Shown in pieces: positions 1-11,024 of a stretch of DNA of 64,000 bases. Source of the DNA: Stachybotrys elegans (taxonomy: Eukaryota > Ascomycota > Sordariomycetes > Hypocreales > Stachybotryaceae); the NCBI GenBank assembly GCA_020746835.1, contig JAGPNK010000006.1, positions 744,001 to 808,000 of the forward strand, read 5' to 3'. The notes under the pieces are model-generated. The model was not told the DNA's origin, ran no database searches, and was given only the letters and a program-made list of their open reading frames with translations. The position numbers and the translations under genes are program-made. How positions within the stretch are numbered: the first letter of the stretch is position 1; every line of letters begins with the position of its first letter.

Positions 1-315
1 TGATCTCCGTTTATCGCGATCGTTGTGGAGGGTAGGCTGGCGCTCATACATGGCATTACCCGACGAAGCGTCGGGGCGGCCGCCTTGATTGCCATGCTCG
101 CGATCGACACGGATCGAGTCCCGACGGCCAGGAGAGAAGCTGTAGGTACGAGCGCGGCGCTGGCCGCGGGAATCGGTGCGCTGCTTCTTGATTGAAGCTT
201 CCCTGTTCAGCTCAGGCTCGGTGAGTGCTCTTGACGGTGGCTGGCCCTCGACGTCGGACAGGTTGGCGCCGCTGCGGGTGCGCTTCCGCCCACTCCTTCG
301 GCGGAAGAGCCACAT
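1..315 (-). CDS. N-terminal part of a conserved fungal protein of unknown function (runs off left edge)
   Basis: Reading the minus strand from an ATG at 315-313 gives 105 codons without a stop to the window edge, so the gene is partial. The protein starts MWLFRRRSGRKRTRSG, then has a basic Ser/Arg-rich stretch with RRARTYSFSPGRRDSI (about residues 60-75) and ERQPTLHN near the edge. I recognise this arrangement (MWxFRRxS start, RTYSFSPGR.DSI, TPTLHN) from uncharacterised proteins across Pezizomycotina, but I know no function for them. The composition suggests a disordered, positively charged N-terminus that could be phosphorylated. No signal peptide or membrane segment is visible in this part. 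The 5.2 kb upstream (316-5551) would hold its promoter. Confidence 0.75.
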   Translation of the reverse strand, partial: MWLFRRRSGRKRTRSGANLSDVEGQPPSRALTEPELNREASIKKQRTDSRGQRRARTYSFSPGRRDSIRVDREHGNQGGRPDASSGNAMYERQPTLHNDRDKRRS

Positions 316-3300
316 TGCTTCCTCCGGGGAAGGCTGCGACGCCTGGAGTGATCTAGTTCGAGGTGGATGTCGTGGTTTGTGCGTTTGCTCTGCCGTTGCG
401 TACTGCTATATGGTGCGAGTCGGGCGGATGCAACATTGTGATTTATAGCAAACGGTTCTCAGAGATCATGCAGCAGGCAGCGCAGCAGGAGGCAGGCAAC
501 GGCGGGAACATGCGGTTGCGCGAGACTCGAGTCAAGCAAGGCAATTAATTCGTCTTGTTGTCGCAGTGGAAGGCGTCTTGTCGGTGCGCGATGGCTGCTT
601 GAGCAATGTGGTGGCGCTTCGGATCGTCGAAGGGGTCGCGGGAAAACAGACTTTAGCCACGAGCGACGGGGTGGAATGAGAGGGTCGTGGCGGTTCCTGA
701 AACAATTACTCGATAGGGCCCGACAAGGAAAAGTAAGGTCGAGGTCCAACGTGCACTGGGCAGCGGAGGAAGCGAGTGAATGGAATGAAGAAGCCCGAAG
801 CGCAGCGTCCGGCGTAGGTATTGGATGCGGTGAGGTATGGAAATGGGGAGGCAAAGTAGGAGGTACGGACGGATGGTAAGGGGACTGGAAAATGCTCGAT
901 GACGGGGGAGCTGGGCGGCGCGGGAGATTTACCAGAGAGTGCTGTAGCGGCAGCGGCAGTGCTAACACGAAACAAGGTCAGAGGGGTGCGGGTGCGGAAG
1001 GGGACTGGACAGGACGTGGGTTAAAAGGAAGACGAGACAGAAGGTGGGCCTGCTGGGATATTTTAAACAGCCCGGTCAAGCGTCAAGCGTCAAGCATCCA
1101 GCATCCAGCATCCATGGAGCCCACTCGAAGCCCAGCCCAGTCAGGTCAATCCAGGCCAGTGGGAACGGCAGAGGTCAGAAGGTCACTGGTCACTGGTCAG
1201 TGACCAGTGGCCAGAGCATCACCGCCGGGAGATGATGGGCTTGATGGGGTCTCCCCCAGCCGCCAGATTTTCTTCCAACCCAACCCAATCCAGTTCAGTC
1301 CGATCCATGGGCGCGGCAGAAGGAAAAGGATGGTTCTGATGGACGGACTGGACTGAACTGAACACTGGATGGACGAGATTTGGGTGTGGGTGGGGAGAAG
1401 ACACCCCGGACGCTACCCCTCAAGCAGGTGCCTAAACCTGCCATTCTATACCCAAGAGGTACCTGACGGCCACGTACCTCGTGCTGCTCCGCTGACATGC
1501 TGTGGCGGCGTGGGCCACACAACTTGGAACGCTCTGTCTCGACTCGTGCGTCCCGCCCTGCATCGTACCTCGCATGAAGGGTATCTCTCGCCAACAGGCA
1601 CAGCGAGATATTAGATGGGCCTTGGCCAGAGATACGGGGATGGACAACAGAGCACGCGGAGCACTATCTAATCTGTCGAGAGCAGAAGAATCAAGGTCGC
1701 AGGAGTCATTCAACGATCAGATGCGGCGGCGCCAAGTACGCGAGTCGTAATCGACGAAAAGTCATTGCCTCCCCTCTTCTTCCTTTTCGCGCCAGGTCGC
1801 CAATACTACTTTCATAGCAAGCGGCAGCGTTAACGTCGCCCAAGGGTCGCAATGAATGGCAAAGGGCCTCGAGGTGGCGCATTGTGTGGCGGGCACTAAG
1901 CTGGCAGAGGTATCTTAGCGTCGGCCACCTCACGCCTTCACCTCGACTCGCACCCCCCGCATCAGGTTGCTTTTCCTCCTCCAACAGCACCAGCATCCAT
2001 CCCATCCCATCCCATCCAATCCGCCCGCGAGTCGGTGCAAGCCACTGAGACCTGTGCTCTCTGCCAGCTCAATGCACGTGCCCCTCTCCAGCCTGCGATC
2101 TGGTCTGTCGCCATCTCAATTGCCTGCTCCCTCAAATCCGATCTGCTATGATCCCCTCTTTTTCCCACACGCCTTTCTGATCATGTGTGGCGGATAATTA
2201 ATAGGTACTAATTAGTATGTATGTGCATGGCACGCGCTACTAACAGCCACCGCTCTCATACCTACCTACCAGCGGCGGACCATGGTTAAAGCCATGACTC
2301 TGGTTGTTCGCCGCTACGTACTGTATACGTCGGCATCTTGCGCTGGGCCATACCAACCAAACGGCAAAAGAAGAAGAAAAATTAGTCTCAAGAGGCCAAT
2401 GACGACGACGACAATGTGGCACCGGTCCCTGCGGGTCAGCCCGGCTTCACGTACAACTACGGAGCACTCCATATGGCTACCCGAGGCACGTTGCTCAGGG
2501 CCTGACTCCCGCCCAGCTCGTTCTCCTCCCGGTCCTCCCGTTACAGCATGTCGAGTGGGAACCAGAAGCTCGTATGCCTTTGCTGTGGTCGGGGCGTCAG
2601 TCGGCTGTCTGGTCGTGGCCTATTCTGGACTGCGCATCCTGTCGCATAAACCGCTCTTGTCCGACCAACGCAAGGGATCGTCGATTGCTTATGCGCCCGT
2701 GTGTAAGCTGGCAGGCTGATAAGCTGATGTGAAAAGCACAAAAGCAAAAATGCAAAGCCAGCAGGACGACGCTAGACCGCTTCCCTCGTCGAGCCAATTC
2801 AACTTCTCGACACATCAGATCCAGTCGCCAGAACAGCAGGTCTAAAGGTCCTCCTTGGCTTGACCCTTCGACCCCGGCCACTCATGTCGTATCCGTCTCC
2901 ACCACTTTCCCTCAGGAGCAAGGTATCCCTCGAGGGGCGGAGCCTAGTGAGCCCACGGCTCATCACCAGTTGTGACAGGATCCGATAGTTGGAAAAAAAC
3001 TAGGGACGTAGTGATCAATCCATGGATCATGATGAGCTCGTCTCGTCACTCGTTCCAAGCTTCCAGGCTTCTAGCATTCCACCACCACCAATTCCAATCA
3101 CCTGCGAATCCCCGCAATTCCCGGGACCAATTCCACCGGCTTTCGCAGCCACCACCACCTACCACCCACCACTTCCCATTCATCCCGTCGTCCGTCCTGC
3201 ATGGCTCTTGAAGCTGCTGCCCTCTCTGGCCATTACCCTACCGGGATGGGTGCTTTAGGGTCATCGAGAGGAATGGTCTAGTCTGGTGGGCCGAGTCGAG

Positions 3301-5551
3301 GCTTGATGCCATGGATCTGCACAAGACTAACCTCTCACTCTCCCCCCGGACAGAAGAGGATGAAGAATGAAGCCACCAACTCGGAGAGCGTCGGTTATGC
3401 CGCCAGAGGCCACAATCGAGGCCCTCCTCGCCTGCGGCCAATGCAAATACTGACAGGGCTATTGTCCCGTCCGTATACGCTGCCAAGACGGTTCGTCCAA
3501 GTCTCACCAATTCCAGGCTCGGGTTGCCCTCACTAGCCATGCGAGCAACTTCGTATCACCCCTGCAGCGGACCCCGAAACGTCCAGCGGTATCTAAATAT
3601 TGTTCCGCAGCCTACCCGTCTCCTCCTCGCCCATCGCCCAGGCGACGATGGAACGACCCGTCTGTCCTTACGACAGCGCAAACCGATTCCCACTGGTGTC
3701 GCCCCAGACACACTCTCTCTGAGCGGCTGTCGGCCTATTTCCTACTCTTCCGGCTATCTCCATGTCTTTGGACAAGAATATCCAACCGTTTGGTGCAAGG
3801 AATACCGAAACTAATTCCTTTGGTAATAAGATCAGCATCACAAGCAGGCACCGGGTCGCGTATAGCAGGGATCTTTCCCAAATGAGAGAGTGAGGGTCCC
3901 TGGCAATTTTTTTTTTTTCCCTCTTCATTATGAGAATGTCGTCATCGTCATCGTCGCAGCTGGGGGACGACGCATTACAGCCAACCAGCCTTTTCCTTGA
4001 GTTTGGGCAGGCCACCTTCTCCCATCCACGTCATGCTAGGAGGGGGCGAATGTCAAAGATCCGTCAACGAGCCCATTTCGCAATCGACTCCATGTCCCTT
4101 CCCCTGGTGGATCGCAGTGATACACTACAGCATGCAGGGTCAGGTCCGTGAGCCTTCTCCTCACGTCGTGGCGTGACACGTAGCGGCTCGCGGTTCCTGA
4201 GCTGCACCGTCCCAGATGCGTCACACGCAGAGGAGGGGCCAAGGCCAATTGGCAATGGACATCTTGCCGACATGCCACCGTCGCACTCTGTGGAAGACTG
4301 CTGTGCTTACTCTTGCTTCCCTCTCTGCAATGCGCAGATGCAAGCGCAGATGCAGGCGCATGTGGTGAGTGCATGATGTAATGTGCATGGCGTGCAAACG
4401 CTGTGTGATAAGCACCAACGTTGTTCCAACCTAACGATTAGGCAGCTGGTCAAGCATTCCGGTGGCAAGAGAGTGCTTGTTCGGTGGCGCTGTCTCACCC
4501 ATAATCGCAAGATTCCGACAGACGTCCCACTGAGGACTCAGAACCCAAGCCCCAGCAAGACTGGCTTGGCCTGGTGGGCGTGCGCGAAATGATTCATTTC
4601 CATCAAGAGCAAATAGGATTTCGGGTGCTACCAGTCAACCAACAGCCGTGTTCCACAGCGGCACCTTGCCATCTGTTTCAAAATGAACCAGATCTTTTCT
4701 TGGGCCACAAGTCCCTGCTATGTCTCTGGTTCGATCGCGCAACGACCGTTGCGAACTTGCTTCTGAAGTTTTAGATGCAGCCGTAGCGCCTGATCGTGAC
4801 CCATGGAGAACCAATACGTTCGCGCGATCCATGGTGGCAAGCTGGCGTGAGCTCACCTGTGATGAAATGTCTGTCCTTGTCACCACATCCCTCTCCATCC
4901 TAGACCACATATATGTGGCCAGGTTGGCCTAAAGCTGCTCGCACTGCAGCTGGTAGATGAGAAAAGCAAAGGCAGTACAGCGCAATATGTTTTACGTTGA
5001 ACAGTCGGTGCACAGGGCGCTTTGCCGCCGCCACTCCATTTATCTGAACGTGTTCACAATTGCTTCGAGCTGAAGAACTATAACTGCGATTGGAAATAGT
5101 CAGCTGAATGCGACACTCAAGAGCGCGCCTGTTGTTGTATGTGAGGTAGTAGTGAGTTAGTCGCGAGTTTATCACAGTGAGGATAATGTAGCACTTGGTC
5201 AAGAATTATATCCCTCCCTCCTCACGGAGTGCACTTCCTATTATCCCACCACGAAGACAAAATACTCTTACTACCATTATTGACACTCCTGTAATTTTTA
5301 ACGAAGCTTAATAAATATCTATCTATCTTTATCTTTTCACTTGGCAGTCAGTGTCCACCAAGTGATGGTCGTGCTCTCTGTTCACGTGATGTGATCGCTC
5401 GTTCCTACGGCAACTGAGGCTCTGGCTGGGACTGTTTATGGGTGGATTATCGATATGAGCCTGACAATCAACAACCTCCACTGCCAAACGACAGACATCA
5501 CATCGTCAAAACACCTTTCGCAGGTCCTCGCGCACAGAAACTCAGCCCAAT
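316..5551. other. Gene-free stretch of about 5.2 kb between two divergent genes
   Basis: I find no convincing coding region here. The open frames are short, overlap on both strands, lack family-like sequence and are not joined by plausible introns. Visible content: short direct repeats at about 1077-1115 (TCAAGCG, then CATCCAG), a near-perfect inverted repeat at 1184-1209, CCATCCCATC-type repeats near 1996-2020, a CCACCACCA-rich stretch near 3080-3180, a T12 run at 3907-3918, and an AT-rich part at about 5260-5340. The 5' flanks of the left-edge gene and of nuf2 lie here. A non-coding transcript cannot be excluded. Confidence 0.5.
1184..1209. repeat. Perfect 12-bp inverted repeat, 2-nt spacer
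   Basis: The arms CACTGGTCACTG and CAGTGACCAGTG are exact reverse complements separated by GT. The left arm also contains two tandem CACTGGT-like units. The spacer is too short for an RNA hairpin loop without opening the inner pairs. A symmetric protein-binding site or a chance product of simple-repeat growth are both possible. It lies about 0.9 kb upstream of the left-edge gene. Confidence 0.6.
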
Positions 5552-6996
5552 ATGGCGTACAACCCGCGGATGAGCATCATCCCCACAAACCAGCAGCAAT
5601 CCCGCTCGCGCAAGAAAGAGGAGGAGGCCGACGCGTTTATGCGCCTGCCCGACCGCGAGATCGTGGGATGCATCACAGACATCGGAATCAACTTCACCGT
5701 CGCGGACCTTCAGAAGCCCAATGCCGCACATGTTCAGCAGATCTTCGAGTGGTTCGCCGAACTGCTCCTCAATGCAACACGCGAGACTGTCGAACCTCCT
5801 ATGCGCGCCGCGGCCGAGGATGTCTGCGGCGAGTTTGCGGACGTGATCCCGTCCGACACGCGCAATCTGATGGGTTTCTACGTGTCGCTGCGCAGGCTGC
5901 TGTTCGAGTGCGGTATTACGGACTTCGGCTTCAACGACCTCTACAAACCAAGCTATGATCGCCTCGTCAAGATCTTCAGTTACCTCATCAACTTTGTACG
6001 ATTCCGCGAATCGCAGACGTCTGTCATCGACAAGTATTACAACAAGGCGGAGTCGACCAAGACGCGCATTGAGACGTTGTATGCAGAGAACCAGGACAAC
6101 GAAACGCGGCTGGAGGAGATGCAACACAACCGAAAAGTCATGGAGGTGCAGGTACGGGAGAAGACGATGAGGAACGAAGAGTTGAAGAAGCGTCTGCTCG
6201 AGCTCCGTCGGAACCAGGAGAGGGTTGCCACTCGCCTAGAAGAGTCGAAGCAAAAGAAGAACGACTTGACGACCCTGCTAGAGCAAAAGGCCCAGGAGAA
6301 GGTCACGCTGAAGCAGGAGAGCGCAAAACTCCGACCATATGTCCTCCAGAGCCCCTCGGCCCTCCAAGACAATCTGGCTGAACTGCGCGAGATCTTGAAC
6401 AACGACAAGGCCCATATCGATGCGCTCGACAGAAGGACCAGAGCGTTGCAGACCTCTACGAATTCCTTTGGCGTGGTGTCAAGCGATGTGGCGTCATGCA
6501 TCAAGATTTTCGACGAGATTGCCACAGAGCTCGGCAAAGAGGAGGAAGAAATGTCCAAGAATGCAAAGCAAAGAGACGCGCTATCGGAGCGAGGCAACAA
6601 TGTCCGCGAAGTTGAGCGCACCGAAGCCCTGCTGAAGCGACAGCTGAGCAAGTGGGCAGAACGCACAGAGAAGCTGCGCGAGCAGAGCAACCAGAAGGCC
6701 CAGGAGGCCAAGGACAAGATGCATGAGCTCCGTGCATTGCACAAGAGGCTCACTGAGGAGCACACGGAGAAGGGCAAAGAAATGGAGATTCGCCGCGTAC
6801 GGATCGAGCAGACAGAGAAGAAGGTATGTCACCAATTTCCCCCAGCTGCCACCGGCGATAGAGTCCTAACAATATACAGATGCTGGATCTCAAGGAAAAC
6901 ATTGAGAACGAGGTGCACACGGCGTACGATGAGTATCTAAAGATGGAGGCCCACATCAAGCTATACATCACGGAGATGGAGCAGGCGGTCTGCTAA
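5552..6996 (+). CDS. nuf2: Nuf2, Ndc80-complex kinetochore subunit
   Basis: Two exons, 5552-6823 and 6880-6996, encode 462 aa. The 56-bp intron has a GTATGT donor, a CCTAAC branch site and a CAG acceptor. Nuf2 pairs with Ndc80 to bind microtubules at the outer kinetochore. The N-terminal 150 residues fit the Nuf2 calponin-homology domain ([19 protein letters not shown], then [12 protein letters not shown]). From about residue 160 to the end the protein is almost continuously heptad-like coiled coil rich in Glu, Lys, Gln and Arg. Length matches fungal Nuf2 (about 450 aa). The start is chosen because the family-like sequence begins directly after it and the context (CAATATGG) is good. Without splicing, the frame runs into a false tail of similar length, so the intron decides the C-terminus. 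The next gene converges from the right, only 121 bp away. Confidence 0.95.
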
Positions 6997-7117
6997 CGAG
7001 GTTTGTCTTGATGCATATTACGGATTATGGATTATGATGGGGCATATGATTGCAGAGATACCACGGGTGGCGTTGGGGGCGTGCCTTGTAATAATAATTT
7101 TGAGTCCACGACTGCTG

Positions 7118-7804
7118 TCAACTCGTGAGCAGTGTTGTGTTTGCTTGATTGCCTTGGAATTCAAACCAGCGACCCAAGACGCTCCGGATAGGGACGGTTC
7201 GAGCGCTCCGTGTTCCTCCGCCAGGAAGCGCACCGCTCAGTATGGGAATGTCCTCGTTCAAGAGTGCGTCGAGAGCTCCAGGGTCCTGGCTAGAAGCGCA
7301 TGGCTCAGCCAACACAGCGCGGAACCCGCTTTGCGCTGCGGCATCTATGAGCGTCGCAGCAGAAGTCTGGATGCCTTGAGCAGACCACTCGCTCCCGTCA
7401 CGGTGCAGGTCAAGGAATCCGTACACAAGCAGCGTGGCAGTCTGCTGCTGCTGCTGCTCCTGTGGTCCTTGCTCCAGCGGCGGCGGCTGCTTCGCGTCGA
7501 ATGCCGAGAAGCAGGACAGGTAGGCGCGCAGATGCGTGACGGTGGGCAGGAAGACGGTTCTGATGTGGCGGGAGACGGCGATTTGCATCAAAGGGGCCCG
7601 GAGCAGATCGTGGTTGTTTACGGGCGTGTCGCCGGGGGTATCCTGGCCCTGTGTCTGCTCGTGTAGATCGTGAAGGAGGGCGCTGAGAAACTCGTGCTTG
7701 GAGGCACCGATTATGAGGGTGCTTGGGTGCCGATGATGAGACAGGATGTAGGAGATGAGCTCCGAGGGAGGGGCTGGTGGGAAGACGATTGGTTGCGAAG
7801 CCAT
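7118..7804 (-). CDS. Conserved fungal protein of unknown function, 228 aa
   Basis: A single-exon frame of 228 aa starts at an ATG at 7804-7802. It contains TLIIGASKHEFLSALLHDL (about residues 29-47), a stretch RHIRTVFLPTVTHLRAYLSCF, a poly-Gln run (EQQQQQT) and TLLVYGFLDLHRDGSEWSAQG. The alternation of hydrophobic strands and amphipathic helices, with a strand followed by DLH, resembles the core of RecA-like folds such as Rad51-paralogue or Elongator accessory proteins. No Walker A motif is present, so this is only a guess at fold. I do not recognise the family by name. It is tail-to-tail with nuf2 and head-to-head with apl6 across 523 bp. Codon use and length support a real gene despite the unknown role. 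Confidence 0.7.
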   Translation of the reverse strand: MASQPIVFPPAPPSELISYILSHHRHPSTLIIGASKHEFLSALLHDLHEQTQGQDTPGDTPVNNHDLLRAPLMQIAVSRHIRTVFLPTVTHLRAYLSCFSAFDAKQPPPLEQGPQEQQQQQTATLLVYGFLDLHRDGSEWSAQGIQTSAATLIDAAAQSGFRAVLAEPCASSQDPGALDALLNEDIPILSGALPGGGTRSARTVPIRSVLGRWFEFQGNQANTTLLTS

Positions 7805-8327
7805 GGCGGTAAAGGCATTGTGTGTTTATCGTTGCACTAGGACGACAGCGAAGTGTTTGGTTCACCGTATGTGTGATGCTCTAGCTATGATGCCAAGGCA
7901 GAGAGTTGGTGTTGAGAGGGACATGAGTGGATTGGCAAAGTCGGCCCCGTTTCTCAAGCACAATGCCTCAATGTCCGAACATAATTGTTTTGACCAGAAC
8001 AATGGTAAAATTTCAGGAAGATGTTCATTTCATATTCGACGTGTCTTGTTGACCGAGGGGTGACGACCTCAAGTAAGATATCAAGTGTGATGGAAGTCAA
8101 GTCTATGCCTGTAGGTTCCATTGGATGGATGAGTTACAGGCCTGGTGACTGCTCTGTCCCCCACTAACCCCACCACCTGGGCTCAGCACGGGAGAGCTCC
8201 AATTACGGAACAGACCTGGAACCTCGACGAGATTGGCCCGCACGTCATTGAGCCTCGCACCCATCTCGCAACTGCCAGCAACAACCTCCCGCCTTGACTT
8301 GCACGCGGCGGAGCCCCGACTCCCACC
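7805..8327. promoter_or_regulatory. Divergent intergenic region between the 228-aa gene and apl6
   Basis: This 523-bp spacer separates the starts of two genes transcribed away from each other, so it must contain both promoters. I see no tRNA, repeat or clear TATA box. A pyrimidine-rich patch (CCCCCACTAACCCCACCACC, near 8158-8177) precedes the apl6 start. Confidence 0.5.
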
Positions 8328-10783
8328 ATGGAGTCCATCGCAAAGATCTCGAGTCTCATGGAGACGGGTACGTCCAGCCAGCCCCCTTCTGTTGCCCTCG
8401 GTGTGTAGCTAACGGCCTCAGCGAGAGAGCTGACCCTCGATGCCGCCCAGGCTGCGCGCAGCGTCCGCACGAGCTCCCGCCTCATGGACCGGAACCAGAT
8501 GCGCAAGCTCCTCGATAGCCGAAACGAGAGAGAGGTCCTCGAGGGCCTGCGGCGCGTCATCGCGGTTCGTGCCTCGTCCTCTCGCAACGAATCCTCCCCC
8601 CCTCTTCAATACGACCACGTGCTGATTTACCATGGCTGTAGATGATGTACCGCAACCACAAGACGCTGCCCTTCTTCTCCTCCGTGGTCAAAAACGTCGC
8701 CTCGCCCAACCTAGAAATCAAGAAGCTCGTCTACATCTACCTCATCCATCATGCCGAGCAGGAGCCCGACCTCGCGCTCCTCTCCATCAACACCATCCAA
8801 AAGTCCCTCTCCGATACGAACCCCCAGGTCCGCGCCCTCGCCCTCAAGACCATGTCGGGTATCCGCGTCCCCGTAATAAGTCAGATCGTCTCGCTTGCCA
8901 TCAAGAAGGGAGTCGCCGATATGAGCCCCTATGTTCGACGAGCCGCCGCCCTTGCTATCCCGAAGTGCTACCGCCTGGACCCCAGCCAATCTCCCCAGCT
9001 CATCGAATATCTTTCCACTCTTCTCGGGGACAAGCAATACTTCGTCGCAGGAGCAGCTGTGTCTGCCTTCCTCGAGTTGTGTCCTGACAGGCTGGACTTG
9101 ATACACCAGCACTATCGAGGGCTGGTTAGGAAGATTGTCGACATGGACGAATGGAGTCAGCTGGCCACCTTACGACTCATGACTTATTACGCAAGAAAGT
9201 GCTTCCCTAGGCCTAAGGAGACCAAGGAGACGCGTGAGCAGACCCATGCAGCAAGTACAGACGACTTCTACGACGATGTGGGCAGCTCAGGACAGAGAGG
9301 TCGTAGCTCGCTCGATCCCGACCTCGTGCTCTTCCTGAATGGAATCAGGCCCCTTTTGCAGAGCAGGAACTCGGGTGTGGTTGTAGCTGTGACGCGATGC
9401 TACGTCGATATCGGGACGCCCGAGTACGTCAAGCAAGCCATCGGGCCCCTGATCGCGCTCCTCAGAGGTGCCCAGGACATCCAGCAGGTGGCGCTGTACA
9501 ACATTGTCTCGGTGGCATTGATGCGTCCAAAAGACTTTGTAAAGTACGCCAGCCACTTCCTCGTGCGAGCCACGGACACCGCCCCTGTCTGGGAACTCAA
9601 GCTCGAAATCTTGACCCTCATCTTTCCGCATAGCTCCATCCACATCAAGAGCTTGATCTTGAAGGAGCTGGAGCACTTCTGCCAAGGCACGAATAAGGCG
9701 CTTGTGCAGGAAGCCGTTCGGGCCATTGGGCGATGCGCACAGTCCGACGCGGGCACGGCCCCGAGATGCTTGAAGCTTCTTCTGAGCCAAATTACCAGTT
9801 TGGATGGCACGCTCGCAGCCGAGTCACTGACGGTCATCCGTCATCTCATTCAGCAAGATGCCGAAGGGCACATCGGGACCGTGGTTAGACTCGCCAAGAA
9901 TCTTGACTCAGCAACCGATCCTCAGGCAAGGGCTACCATCATCTGGTTGGTGGGCGAATTCTCGGGTCTGAATGGAGAGGACAACATTGCTCCCGACGTC
10001 CTGCGCATCCTCCTCAAGGACTTTGCCAATGAGTCGGAAGCTGCCAAGCGAGAGATTCTATTACTTGCCGCCAAAGTATATCTCCATCACATCAACCGGA
10101 AGAGCGAAGCGGAGAAGGCCAGGGACTCGGAGGAGGACCTCCCCATTGAGTCTGACACACATCCGATTGCTCGATTATGGGACTACGTTATCCTGCTGGT
10201 GAGGTATGATGTTTCGTATGACCTCCGAGATCGTGCGAGGATGTACCGTGCCCTCCTCGCTGTCCCGCAGCTCGCAACATTGATGCTTCTCGCTCCGAAA
10301 CCTGCGCCTCAGGCGCCCAGCCCCTCTGAGTCCAGAAAGGGCTTCCAGCTCGGATCATCGACGCTTGTTCTGGGTGGAGGAGGTGGCATTCATGGACTGC
10401 GGGGCTACAGTGCCCTTCCCGACTGGGTAGAGCCAGGAAAAGAGCCAGATCCCCGTCTGCGAGCATCGGAGACAGATACGAGTTCTCGTTACGATAGCAG
10501 CAGCAGGAGTGTTGTGCCAGCTAGTGAGCGACTGGATGAAGTGGCCCAGTCTGCACCGAGCAAGATGAATGGCCTTGCCGAGGGTGTCGGGGCGAAGACA
10601 CTGGATGACTGGTTGGCGGAGGAAGAAGAGGAGAGTGAAGAGAGCGAAGAGGAAGAAACTGAAGAGGAAGAGGAAGAGGAAGATGAGGAGGACGAGGAAG
10701 AGGATGAGGAGGAAGATGAAGATGAAGATGAGGACGAGGATAGCGATGATGACGGAGAAGCAGACACGCTCGTCAAAAAGTGA
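8328..10783 (+). CDS. apl6: AP-3 adaptor complex beta subunit
   Basis: Three exons, 8328-8367, 8422-8564 and 8642-10783, give 774 aa. Introns are 54 bp and 77 bp, with GTACGT and GTTCGT donors. The beta subunit of AP-3 coats Golgi/endosome vesicles that carry cargo to the vacuole. Residues from about 50 to 590 form the adaptin HEAT-repeat trunk (for example TLPFFSSVVKNVASPNLEIK, SPYVRRAAALAIPKCYRLDP, WLVGEFSG). The last 80 residues are an extreme Glu/Asp/Ser run ending in VKK, typical of AP-3 beta hinge regions. There is no folded ear domain, as is usual in filamentous fungi. The first ATG is chosen because the spliced N-terminus (MESIAKISSLMETARELTLD) fits the family, whereas the long open frame starts only in exon 3. 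Confidence 0.95.
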
Positions 10784-11024
10784 CGGCTCAGCAGCCAACA
10801 TAGAATATACACGCATCAACCAGGACAAGAGTTCCCCAGAGTGACTTCTGCAGTCCTGATATTGGCAGTAATTTCGTAATGGAATGGGTTTAACTTGCTA
10901 AATGAAGTTGCGTCTATGTATATGCCCTTTTTCTTTTTGGCTATCTTGCTCTTATTTCATCTCACTTACAGGGGGTGATTCGTACATCGCAAGCAGCCAT
11001 TTAATATCCTTCTTCGCCCCGAGA

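Noticed and set aside
2282..2719. Plus-strand frame of 145 codons in the left gene-free stretch
   Set aside because: Arg/Ser-rich random-looking sequence, overlapping frames on the other strand, no domain.
10355..10828. Minus-strand frames of 107-157 codons rich in Leu/Phe/Ser opposite the apl6 end
   Set aside because: They are the complement of the Glu/Asp-rich apl6 tail (GAGGAA read as TTCCTC), a common shadow.
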